Below the pieces are notes generated by a model. It saw nothing but the letters and a program-made list of their open reading frames with translations. It searched no databases and had not been told where the DNA came from. This document shows, in pieces, positions 1 through 6,398 of a DNA stretch of 6,444 bases (its first letter is position 1; each line of letters opens with the position of its first letter). The DNA lies in the NCBI GenBank assembly GCA_945827565.1, contig CALZNR010000083.1, forward strand, positions 1 through 6,444, given 5' to 3'. The translations under genes and the position numbers were made by a program. Origin of the DNA: an uncultured Prevotella sp. (GTDB lineage Bacteria; Bacteroidota; Bacteroidia; Bacteroidales; Bacteroidaceae).

Positions 1-1
1 G

Positions 2-544
2 TATAATCGTGATGCCTTCATGGTGATAGGTCAGTTCCTCTCTTCTCTGCCCCAGGGTGCCACCAATACCTATGCCATGGTGGGCTTCCGTGTGGGCAAC
101 ACCCTTTCAGAAAACGGCACCGTGGCACGTGGCATCTGTTCCACCAACGAGGCGGGCCATCTCACCACCGTGGTGGAGCGCACAGAGATTATGCGTGTGG
201 ATGGACCTGTGTGCTATAAAGACGAGCAGGGGGCTTGGGTGCCTGTAGATGACAACACCCCCGTGTCTATGAATATGTGGGGCTTCACACCCGACTACTT
301 TGAGCACAGCGAGGCATACTTCAAGGAGTTCTTGGCAGACCCGAAGAACATGGAGAACCTGAAGGCAGAGTTCTTCATCCCCTTGATGGTCAACAAGCTC
401 ATCAACGAGGGCACCTCTACCGTGAAGGTGCTCGACACCACCAGCAAGTGGTTTGGTGTTACCTATGCTGCCGACCGTGAAGATACGGTGAAGCGCATCC
501 AGAAGTTGATAGACGAAGGCGTTTATCCCGCCAAACTGTTCTAA
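2..544 (+). CDS. Sugar-phosphate nucleotidyltransferase, C-terminal part (5' truncated)
   Basis: The reading frame is open from the first complete codon of the window (Tyr-Asn-Arg-Asp) to TAA at 542-544, giving about 180 residues with no start, so the N-terminal nucleotide-binding part is missing. The visible part resembles the C-terminal half of the roughly 300-residue nucleotidyltransferases common in Bacteroidetes. It has the stretch ENGTVARGIC followed by LTTVVERTEI, then SMNMWGFTPDYF, and ends with KWFGVTYAADRED and a helix rich in Lys/Ile (KRIQKLIDEGVYPAKLF). This family transfers a nucleotide from an NTP to a sugar-1-phosphate in the cytoplasm. The exact sugar and nucleotide cannot be read from this fragment, and the signature GXGTR-type loop lies outside the window. 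ATG at 20 is an internal methionine, not the start. The gene runs in the same direction as the phosphoesterase and glmM but is separated from them by a terminator-like repeat, so it may be a separate transcription unit. I am confident of the coding frame and fairly confident of the family. Confidence 0.85.
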   Translation, partial: YNRDAFMVIGQFLSSLPQGATNTYAMVGFRVGNTLSENGTVARGICSTNEAGHLTTVVERTEIMRVDGPVCYKDEQGAWVPVDDNTPVSMNMWGFTPDYFEHSEAYFKEFLADPKNMENLKAEFFIPLMVNKLINEGTSTVKVLDTTSKWFGVTYAADREDTVKRIQKLIDEGVYPAKLF

Positions 545-559
545 ACGATCATTCACATC

Positions 560-605
560 GGAACCGCAGGGGCATCTCTTTCTTCATCTGTCCTCCTGCG
601 GTTCC
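560..605 (+). terminator. Inverted repeat, possible intrinsic terminator after the nucleotidyltransferase gene
   Basis: GGAACCGCAGG at 560-570 is matched perfectly by CCTGCGGTTCC at 595-605. This gives an 11-bp GC-rich stem around a 24-base pyrimidine-rich loop, and a G-T and a G-C pair can extend it inward. It begins 15 bases after the stop codon at 542-544. The tail is TTTCCTCTTTCCTCT, which is pyrimidine-rich rather than a clean T run, so termination efficiency is uncertain. The next gene starts only 17 bases after the stem, so the hairpin could instead act in the phosphoesterase leader. Confidence 0.55.
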
Positions 606-621
606 TTTCCTCTTTCCTCTG

Positions 622-1656
622 ATGACCATAGATATCCTATCACCACAAGAGCAGGCACAGCTACAGGCATTGATAAATCAGTCAATGCGCATTGTGGTGT
701 GCGCCCACGTAAACCCCGATGGCGATGCCGTCGGCTCCACCCTGGGCTGGGCAAACTATCTGCGTTCCTTGCAGAAAGATGTAACGGTGGTGGTGCCCAA
801 TCAGTTTCCCGATTTCCTGCGCTGTATGCCCGGAATAGAGACCATTGTGCGCCACGACAAGAATCCCGAAAAGGTGGAAGAACTGCTGAAACAGTGCGAT
901 CTGCTGTGCTGCCTGGATCTTAACGACTTGAAGCGCTTGGAGGATATGCAGCCCTTGGCAGAGCAGTGTGGTGCCCCCGTGGTGATGATAGACCATCATC
1001 CTTTCCCCGTGTTGCAGGCACAGGTGGCGGTGTCTCACCCCGAGATGAGCAGCACCTGCGAACTGGTGTTCCGCCTGGTGTGGCAGTTGGGTGGCTTTGA
1101 GATGCTCAACAGGCAGTTTGCCATCCCCATCTACTGTGGCATGATGACCGACACGGGCGGGTTCACCTACAACAGCAACACCCCCGAGATATTCTTCATC
1201 GTGGCGCAACTGCTCACCAAGGGCATTGACAAAGACCGCCTCTATCGCCAGGTGTATCACAACTTCAGCGAGAATCGCCTGCGCCTCATGGGCTATGTGA
1301 TGTATCAGAAACTGCAGGTGTTAGAGCAGCAACATGCCGCCTTCTTCACCATCACCAAGCAAGAGCAGCGCCGCTTCCAGTTTGTCAAGGGCGATGCCGA
1401 GGGACTGGTCAACATGCCCCTGCAGATAAAGGGCGTGCGTTTGTCCATCTCGCTGCGCGAAGATACGGAGCACACCAATCAGATTATGCTCAGTCTGCGC
1501 TCTGTGGATGATTTTCCGTGCAACAAGATGGCAGAGCAGTATTTCAATGGCGGCGGTCATCTCAATGCTGCCGGTGGCAGACTGCAGTGCTCCATGCGCG
1601 AGGCGGTGCTCCAGGTAATGAAAGCCATAACCGAATTTAAATACGAAACGAAATAA
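622..1656 (+). CDS. DHH/DHHA1-family phosphoesterase, NrnA-like (oligoribonuclease / pAp phosphatase type)
   Basis: This is a 344-residue soluble cytoplasmic protein with the full DHH-family motif set. Motif I is HVNPDGDAVGS (His29, Asp33, Asp35), motif II is CLDLND (Asp99), the name-giving DHH is at 124-126 (MIDHHPFP), and motif IV is GMMTDTGGF (Asp177). These aspartates and histidines coordinate two metal ions, normally manganese. A C-terminal DHHA1 domain carries GGGHLNAAGG at 310-319, which binds substrate. The domain order and length match NrnA-type enzymes (B. subtilis NrnA is slightly over 310 residues), which degrade very short RNAs and dephosphorylate 3'-phosphoadenosine 5'-phosphate. 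Activity on cyclic-dinucleotide products (pApA, pGpG) is also known in the wider family, and the sequence alone does not decide between these. The ATG at 622 is preceded by a pyrimidine-rich stretch with no Shine-Dalgarno, as is usual in Bacteroidetes. The lipoprotein gene follows after 5 bases, so the two are almost certainly co-transcribed. Confidence 0.9.
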   Translation: MTIDILSPQEQAQLQALINQSMRIVVCAHVNPDGDAVGSTLGWANYLRSLQKDVTVVVPNQFPDFLRCMPGIETIVRHDKNPEKVEELLKQCDLLCCLDLNDLKRLEDMQPLAEQCGAPVVMIDHHPFPVLQAQVAVSHPEMSSTCELVFRLVWQLGGFEMLNRQFAIPIYCGMMTDTGGFTYNSNTPEIFFIVAQLLTKGIDKDRLYRQVYHNFSENRLRLMGYVMYQKLQVLEQQHAAFFTITKQEQRRFQFVKGDAEGLVNMPLQIKGVRLSISLREDTEHTNQIMLSLRSVDDFPCNKMAEQYFNGGGHLNAAGGRLQCSMREAVLQVMKAITEFKYETK

Positions 1657-1661
1657 GCAAC

Positions 1662-2288
1662 ATGAAAAAGCAATTATCCCTGTTCTTCTCCCTGTTGGTG
1701 CTGGCGTGCTCCTTGGCATCGTGCAGCGAAGGCGAGACTTACGGAGACAAGAAGGAAAAAGAGCGTAATGCCATTGACGATTTTCTGCGCGATTCCGCTT
1801 TTAACGTGATAGATGAGGCCACCTTTGTCAATCAGGGGCAGCAGACCTTTGCCGACAGGCGTCAGTTTGTCTATCTCGACCGCAAGGGAGTGTATATGCA
1901 GATTATGCGTCCGGGCTGTGGCGACTATATAGCCGATGGTGAGCAGGTGAACGTGCTCTGCAAATATACTGAGTACAATATCCTCAGCAAGAGTTTTCTC
2001 AGCTCCAATATCTCCAGCGGTCGCTATTACGACAAGATGCTGGTGTCGCGCACCAATGCCACCTACACCGCCTCGTTCACCTTTGGCGTGATGTACAGCA
2101 CCTATGGCGCCTCGGTGCCTGCGGGCTGGCTGGCTCCCCTGCCATATATCAAGGTGGGCAGACAAACCTCTGAGGATGCCGAGATAGCACGTGTGCGCCT
2201 TATCGTGCCCCACACCCAGGGACATGCCAGCGCCTCTTCATCCGTCTATCCCTGCTTCTATGACATCACTTATCAGAGGGAGAGATGA
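1662..2288 (+). CDS. FKBP-like lipoprotein (DUF4827 type)
   Basis: This 208-residue protein has a lipoprotein signal peptide: MKK, a hydrophobic stretch at residues 5-19, and the lipobox Leu18-Ala19-Ser20-Cys21. Cys21 should be lipidated, anchoring the protein in the envelope. A charged segment (KKEKERNAIDDFLRD, 30-44) follows. From residue 76 the pattern resembles FKBP-type peptidyl-prolyl isomerases: GVYMQIMRPGCGDYIADGEQV, then a strand ending in F112-L-S-S where FKBPs have FDSS, then PAGWLAPLPYIKVG (the conserved Trp), and a C-terminal VRLIVPHTQG...YPCFYDITYQ that matches the last FKBP strands. The Asp of FDSS is Leu here, so isomerase activity is doubtful and a folding or scaffold role is possible. 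I recognise it as the Bacteroidetes DUF4827 kind of lipoprotein, whose function is unknown. It begins 5 bases after the phosphoesterase stop and sits 82 bases before glmM, which suggests an operon linked to envelope or cell-wall functions. The FKBP relation is my reading of motifs, not a computed match. Confidence 0.85.
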   Translation: MKKQLSLFFSLLVLACSLASCSEGETYGDKKEKERNAIDDFLRDSAFNVIDEATFVNQGQQTFADRRQFVYLDRKGVYMQIMRPGCGDYIADGEQVNVLCKYTEYNILSKSFLSSNISSGRYYDKMLVSRTNATYTASFTFGVMYSTYGASVPAGWLAPLPYIKVGRQTSEDAEIARVRLIVPHTQGHASASSSVYPCFYDITYQRER

Positions 2289-2306
2289 TATGGGGATTTT
2301 TTTAGA

Positions 2307-2327
2307 AGTACTTCTTTTGGAAGTGCT
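2307..2327 (+). other. Small hairpin between the lipoprotein gene and glmM
   Basis: AGTACTTC (2307-2314) pairs with GAAGTGCT (2320-2327) through eight pairs, one of them T-G, around the loop TTTTG. The left arm also lies in a 12-base perfect palindrome, AGAAGTACTTCT (2304-2315). A run of seven T precedes it and no T run follows, so it does not look like an intrinsic terminator for the plus strand. It could stabilise or process the mRNA between the two genes. Confidence 0.35.
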
Positions 2328-2340
2328 CCTTTAACTCCCC

Positions 2341-2370
2341 CAAAAACTAACAAATAAAAACAATAATCTT
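2341..2370 (+). promoter_or_regulatory. G-free A-rich translation leader before glmM
   Basis: The 30 bases directly before the glmM ATG contain no G at all and are mostly A. A Shine-Dalgarno site is therefore impossible. Bacteroidetes often use unstructured A-rich leaders of this kind, so this supports the choice of ATG at 2371. I could not identify a convincing Bacteroidetes promoter (-7 TAnnTTTG) upstream, so glmM may depend on read-through from the upstream genes. Confidence 0.4.
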
Positions 2371-3756
2371 ATGACACTCATTAAGTCAATCTCTGGCATC
2401 CGTGGCACCATAGGCGGTGCCACAGGTGATACCCTCAACCCCTTAGACATAGTTAAATTCACCACTGCCTATGCCACCTTTGTGCGCCGTCATCGCCCAC
2501 AGGGCACAGGCGTGATTGTGGTGGGGCGCGATGCACGTATCTCGGGCGAGATGGTGCGCAGCGTGGTGTGCGGCACCCTGATGGGCATGGGCTTCCGTGT
2601 GGTAGATATCGGGTTGGCATCCACACCCACCACCGAGCTGGCAGTCACCGCCGAACAGGCTGATGGTGGCATCATCATCACCGCCAGCCACAACCCCACA
2701 CAGTGGAACGCCTTGAAGCTGCTCAATCACGAGGGCGAGTTTCTTACGGCTGTTGACGGTGCCGAAGTGCTTGCCATTGCCGAGGCCGAGGATTTTGAAT
2801 ATGCCGATGTGGAGCATCTGGGCACCTGCGAGCAGAAGAACACCTACGATGCCTACCATGTGGATAAGGTGCTGGCACTGCCTTTGGTGGATGCCGATGC
2901 CATCCGTCAGCGTGGTTTCCGTGTGTGTGTAGATGTCATCAACAGCGTGGGAGCCTGCATCCTGCCCCTGCTCTTTGAGCGTCTGGGGGTGGAATATACC
3001 CTGCTCAACAGCCAGCCCAACGGGCATTTTGCCCATAATCCCGAACCCCTGCAGAAGAACTTGGGGGGCATCATGGAGCAGATGGCATCAGGGACTTACG
3101 ACCTGGGTGTGGTGGTAGATCCCGATGTGGATAGACTGGCGTTTATCAGTGAGGATGGCACCATGTTTGGCGAGGAATACACCTTGGTGAGCGTGGCAGA
3201 ATATGTGTTGCAGCACACTCCGGGCAACACGGTGAGCAACCTCAGCTCCACCCGTGCCCTGCGTGATGTTACCGAGCGTCAGGGAGGAATCTATACCGCC
3301 TCTGCCGTGGGTGAGGTGAATGTAACCACCATGATGAAACGGGTAGGTGCCGTGATTGGCGGCGAGGGCAACGGCGGAGTAATCTATCCCGAATGTCACT
3401 ATGGCAGAGATGCCTTGGTGGGCATCGCCCTCTTCCTCACAGCCTTGGCACACAAGGGATGCCGTGTGAGTGAGTGGCGCAAGGCTCTGCCCGAGTATTT
3501 CATTGCCAAGAACCGCATTGACCTCACTCCCGACACCGATATCGATGCCCTGCTGCGCAAGGTGAAGGAACTCTATGCCAAGGAGAAGGTGAACGATATT
3601 GATGGCGTGAAGATAGACTTTGCCGACAGGTGGGTGCACCTGCGCAAGTCTAACACCGAGCCTATCATCCGTGTATATAGCGAGGCACCCACCATGGCAG
3701 AGGCAGAAGCCTTGGGGCAGGAACTACTTGATGTGGCTTATCGCTACGCCAAGTAA
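2371..3756 (+). CDS. glmM: Phosphoglucosamine mutase GlmM (alpha-D-phosphohexomutase family)
   Basis: This 461-residue cytoplasmic enzyme converts glucosamine-6-phosphate to glucosamine-1-phosphate, the step that feeds UDP-GlcNAc synthesis for peptidoglycan and lipid A. All four phosphohexomutase domains are present. The N-terminal ISGIRGT (7-13) contacts phosphate. The phosphorylated serine is Ser106 in TASHNP (104-109). The magnesium loop is DPDVDR (250-255), the sugar-specificity loop is GEGNGG (331-336), and the phosphate-binding loop is RKSNTEPIIRVYSEA, starting at Arg425. The length is normal for the family. The metal, sugar and phosphate loops differ from the classical GlmM forms (DGDGDR, GEQSGH, RPSGTEP) and look more like the phosphohexomutases of archaea and Bacteroidetes. 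Phosphomannomutase or phosphoglucomutase activity cannot be fully excluded, but Bacteroidetes proteins with these features are generally assigned as GlmM. The start is fixed by MTLIKSISGIRGT and the A-rich leader before it. The gene follows the lipoprotein gene by 82 bases in the same direction. Confidence 0.9.
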   Translation: MTLIKSISGIRGTIGGATGDTLNPLDIVKFTTAYATFVRRHRPQGTGVIVVGRDARISGEMVRSVVCGTLMGMGFRVVDIGLASTPTTELAVTAEQADGGIIITASHNPTQWNALKLLNHEGEFLTAVDGAEVLAIAEAEDFEYADVEHLGTCEQKNTYDAYHVDKVLALPLVDADAIRQRGFRVCVDVINSVGACILPLLFERLGVEYTLLNSQPNGHFAHNPEPLQKNLGGIMEQMASGTYDLGVVVDPDVDRLAFISEDGTMFGEEYTLVSVAEYVLQHTPGNTVSNLSSTRALRDVTERQGGIYTASAVGEVNVTTMMKRVGAVIGGEGNGGVIYPECHYGRDALVGIALFLTALAHKGCRVSEWRKALPEYFIAKNRIDLTPDTDIDALLRKVKELYAKEKVNDIDGVKIDFADRWVHLRKSNTEPIIRVYSEAPTMAEAEALGQELLDVAYRYAK

Positions 3757-3799
3757 GGGTCTGCAAGCTGCCGTCAGTGGCTGTGCTGCTTGCGCATGA

Positions 3800-3907
3800 C
3801 TTGCACGAGAATATTGGAATGTGAAGAATTTTATGGGTCCCCGTATGTATCGTAATGTAACGGGGACAACACCACAGGAATATCGCAGGCAGCAAGGGCT
3901 GTCTTGA
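3800..3907 (+). pseudogene. Relic of the 3' end of an AraC-family transcription regulator
   Basis: In the 154 bases between glmM and the hydrolase, one plus-strand frame reads LAREYWNVKNFM, then GP, then RMYRNVTGTTPQEYRRQQ, Gly-Leu-Ser and TGA (3905-3907). It has the shape of the end of an AraC HTH domain (A-E-x-GY-x-N-x-x-x-F-x-R-x-F-x-x-x-TG-x-TP-x-EYRR), with the strongest match in TGTTPQEYRR. Relative to that pattern about two residues are missing before Tyr-Trp and two (Gly-Pro) are extra after Phe-Met. The frame is closed upstream by TGA at 3797-3799, and no start or upstream HTH can be seen. I infer a decayed C-terminal fragment, possibly of a regulator of the neighbouring hydrolase locus (AraC regulator or the output domain of a hybrid two-component sensor). 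It stops three bases before the hydrolase stop codon on the opposite strand. A chance match is possible but unlikely for the last eleven residues. Confidence 0.5.
3837..3867. repeat. Inverted repeat between convergent genes, possible terminator
   Basis: GTCCCCGT (3837-3844) and ACGGGGAC (3860-3867) are perfect reverse complements, giving an 8-bp GC-rich stem with a 15-base loop. It lies 80 bases after the glmM stop and 43 bases beyond the hydrolase stop, so it could end transcription from either side. Neither side has a proper T run: the plus strand continues AACACCACAGG, and the minus strand continues CCATAAAATTCTT. The left arm overlaps the Gly-Pro insertion in the AraC relic. Confidence 0.35.
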
Positions 3908-3910
3908 AGT

Positions 3911-6367
3911 TTATCTTATTTTTGTAGTCAATAGTTCTATAGAACCCAACAATCCTGATGGAAGCAGGGGGGATTCTTTTGTGAAGAACTTGAAGCATCC
4001 AACGGTCTTTCTTCCTTTGGAGGGGCGTGGGGTGCCATTGCTCAGCCACTCGGGAATCTTTGCCATATAACGACCTGCCGTAGGACTGCCTGGGGCATAG
4101 GTGTATGTCAGGGGGTCTGACCATTCTATGTCGTCTGGCTCCTGCTCATCGCCTATCATGCGGTTAGGCCACAGGTTGGTAACGTCAATGCTTATGGTGT
4201 TGTTGCCTTGATGTATGGCAGAGGTGATATCCAATAGGAATGGTGCCTTCCATAGAGTGGGGAAGGGCTTGCCATTGACGGTTACAGAGGCAAGGTTTTT
4301 TACTTGACCTAAGCTGATGATATAGCGTGCGTCTTTCTTCAGTTTCTTAATGGTAAACGAATTGCTGTAAGTCGCTGTCCCTGAGAAATATCTTACGTTG
4401 CTGTCAGAGGATGTCGTCCAGTCGAACAGAGTGTCATTATCAACAATGATGTCATCAGCGTCTTTATAGTGAAAAGCCACCTTCCACCCTTTGTCTATCT
4501 CTGTCCTGCCGTCGCTGGTAGGGAGTGAGGTTAGCAGTTGGTTTTCAGGACGTGGCGTTTCAGAAGATGTCTCTGTATCTGAGATAATGATAAATCTTGA
4601 ACCGTAGGGCTCTATGGAGAGTATCATAGGTCTGTCGTCTATCTTCTGCATAGTAAGATTGTATGCATCCCATATCTCCAGTTTCCTGCCTTTGGCAACG
4701 GAGGCAAGCCGGATGGTGTCTGACACGCTTTCGTTTGTAGGATTACAGAGGAACAGTATGTCATTATCTCCGTCAGTGCGCTGATAGGTCATAAACTTAT
4801 CCGTTCCCTTCCATTGCTGTTTCGTCGGCACACCACGTTGCAGGAGCGACTGACAGCGTGCCATGTAGTCGAATAGTGCGCGTGCTCCACCAGCTTTCCA
4901 CCATGTCTGATTGGGTACGAAATGTGTGCCCCAGATGCCGAATGACATTCCCGGCTCTACGTTTGTCCAAGGGTTGCAGGCGCCTGCATGGAGCATCATC
5001 CTGTTCACACCATTGCAGTAGGCTTTGTCGCATATCGGCTTTAAGGATTGCGGGTCGTCTTTCCATGCGTGAAGAGGCCAGCACGTAAAGGCTTCTGCGA
5101 CAAGCAACGGGCGTTGCAGATTTCTCATCACCTGCTCATGACGCTTCATGTCTTTCCAACCCCATGTCTCGGGCTTTACCCAGAATTCTGTCGCTATGAC
5201 TGCGCTGTTTGCCTCCTTGAGTATCTTGTTGATATCGAGCACTCGGAATGGCTTCTGCCCGCCTGTACCGTACGGCTCTATCATCAGCTGCATACCGGAT
5301 GTCTGGCGTGCCAGCTGATTCATATAGCCATAATAGTTTTCTGCAAAGAGTGAGGTGACAACATCTACAAGGTCTTTCTTGAATCGTGCCGACTCTTCCT
5401 TACTGCCGATGATGTTGCGCCCTGCGATGTAAGGCAGGTATGGCAGTATGTCATATTTCTTCCGTTTCAAGAACTCATCAGGCAAAACCACACTCCAATC
5501 CTGACCGCCAGCCTCATAGCTGTCTATCTCTATTGTATTAAACGTTTTGCCGGCATGAGGTCCTGCAATGTCTATGAGCATCTGTGGATATGCATCCCAA
5601 AAGGCCTTTACAGCCACCCTGTTCATCTTGTCACACTCCAGCCCTTGTCCCGACAGAGGGGCTTGTGCTTCGTTGGTTTTTCCGTTTGTCGTGTGTCCGA
5701 AGCGCAGAAGGCTATACCCGGAAATGTCTTTGGCAAGGGCAGAAGGAATGTTTGCTATCTGAGATGTCTTGTCAAAATACTGTGTCAGGTCTATGATGTT
5801 TTCCTTCATGACAATGCTGTCGTCAGGAAGTGCCAAGAGGCAGATGTCTTCGTAATAGTTGTATTTTTCGTCAACCTTTGGACGAGGGAGTGCGACACTA
5901 ATAAAGACAGGTTTTTTCTTGCCTTTGCCAACAGCAGTGTGGGGCATCTTTGTTTCTGAGAACACAAGTTTCTGCATGCTATATTCCGGTGTCACTGTTC
6001 CGTAGGCACTTGATGACCATCCGGGGCAGTTGTGGGTACCGAAGGTGAGTCCGAGACGCTGGCACTCATCCATCGTCCAACGCATCATAGACTTCCATTT
6101 CTCTGAACCGATAGCGCAGGTGGGGTCACCAACCCTGCTTTGCTGGTCACCGCCAATCTGAAAATTTTGTACGCCAGATAGTCCAGCAGCCTTGAAAGCC
6201 TCCAGATCTTTCGTGATAGCCTCCTTACTGACAAGCCCATCCATCCATTGCCATATTATCAATGAACGCTGCCCGTCAGTCGGCGAAATAAAATCATTCC
6301 GATACCCCTGTGCAACTGCCATAACAGCAGACACACATACCAAAAATAAACACGCAAATTTCTTCAT
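3911..6367 (-). CDS. Secreted glycoside hydrolase, GH106 (alpha-L-rhamnosidase) type
   Basis: This complete protein has 818 residues. A signal peptide covers MKKFACLFLVCVSAVMAVAQ, with likely signal peptidase I cleavage after Ala19 (AVA|Q), so it should act in the periplasm or at the surface. The N-terminal part fits the GH106 barrel: IIWQWMDGLVSKEAITKDLE (37-56), GLSGVQNFQIGG, FGTHNCPGWSSS (109-120), TPEYSMQKL, EIDSYEAG (280-287), EPYGTGG (from Glu364) and AEAFTCW (Glu425). Glu280, Glu285, Glu364 and Glu425 are candidate active-site acids; I cannot tell which are catalytic. A beta-rich segment (about 530-590) and a C-terminal beta-sandwich of the GH2 sugar-binding type follow, with VTVNGKPFPTLWKAPFLLDI around Asn698 and LWPNRMIGDEQ near 733. 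The protein ends in GLLGSIELL, as such enzymes usually do. GH106 enzymes remove alpha-L-rhamnose from pectic and other glycans; many are longer (about 1,000 residues or more), so this is a compact form. The start is set at 6367 by the signal peptide. Further upstream, 31 genomic bases lead into adapter sequence, so the promoter is not visible. The gene converges on glmM and is lower in GC. Confidence 0.85.
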   Translation of the reverse strand: MKKFACLFLVCVSAVMAVAQGYRNDFISPTDGQRSLIIWQWMDGLVSKEAITKDLEAFKAAGLSGVQNFQIGGDQQSRVGDPTCAIGSEKWKSMMRWTMDECQRLGLTFGTHNCPGWSSSAYGTVTPEYSMQKLVFSETKMPHTAVGKGKKKPVFISVALPRPKVDEKYNYYEDICLLALPDDSIVMKENIIDLTQYFDKTSQIANIPSALAKDISGYSLLRFGHTTNGKTNEAQAPLSGQGLECDKMNRVAVKAFWDAYPQMLIDIAGPHAGKTFNTIEIDSYEAGGQDWSVVLPDEFLKRKKYDILPYLPYIAGRNIIGSKEESARFKKDLVDVVTSLFAENYYGYMNQLARQTSGMQLMIEPYGTGGQKPFRVLDINKILKEANSAVIATEFWVKPETWGWKDMKRHEQVMRNLQRPLLVAEAFTCWPLHAWKDDPQSLKPICDKAYCNGVNRMMLHAGACNPWTNVEPGMSFGIWGTHFVPNQTWWKAGGARALFDYMARCQSLLQRGVPTKQQWKGTDKFMTYQRTDGDNDILFLCNPTNESVSDTIRLASVAKGRKLEIWDAYNLTMQKIDDRPMILSIEPYGSRFIIISDTETSSETPRPENQLLTSLPTSDGRTEIDKGWKVAFHYKDADDIIVDNDTLFDWTTSSDSNVRYFSGTATYSNSFTIKKLKKDARYIISLGQVKNLASVTVNGKPFPTLWKAPFLLDITSAIHQGNNTISIDVTNLWPNRMIGDEQEPDDIEWSDPLTYTYAPGSPTAGRYMAKIPEWLSNGTPRPSKGRKTVGCFKFFTKESPLLPSGLLGSIELLTTKIR

Positions 6368-6398
6368 TGACCTAAATTCCGCAGCATTATAGGTAGGT

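Noticed and set aside
1..20. The window begins with GTATAA, which resembles part of the Tn5 mosaic end
   Set aside because: The match is only six bases, and the sequence translates as Tyr-Asn-Arg-Asp-Ala-Phe in the nucleotidyltransferase frame, so it reads as genuine coding sequence.
682..1260. A long antisense open frame within the DHH phosphoesterase
   Set aside because: The DHH motifs on the plus strand explain the region, and the antisense product shows no domain or signal peptide.
2312..2319. Possible Bacteroidetes -7 element (TTCTTTTG against TAnnTTTG)
   Set aside because: The second base is wrong, no clear -33 element lies at the right distance, and the bases belong to the hairpin; too weak to call a promoter.
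2443..3036. A long antisense open frame within glmM
   Set aside because: Its translation is rich in His, Gly and Ala in the way expected from the opposite strand of GC-rich codons, and glmM motifs on the plus strand are complete.
3831..4124. A 97-codon minus-strand open frame overlapping the hydrolase 3' end
   Set aside because: It is out of frame with the recognisable hydrolase C-terminus and has no motif of its own; it is a shadow frame.
6368..6398. TATAAT-like bases upstream of the hydrolase start on the minus strand
   Set aside because: The -10 hexamer of E. coli type is not the Bacteroidetes promoter form, and only 31 genomic bases remain, so no promoter can be supported.
1..6398. tRNA, rRNA, CRISPR arrays, toxin-antitoxin or phage genes
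   Set aside because: I saw no cloverleaf-like or regularly spaced direct repeats and no small gene pairs; all gaps are under 160 bases and are accounted for above.
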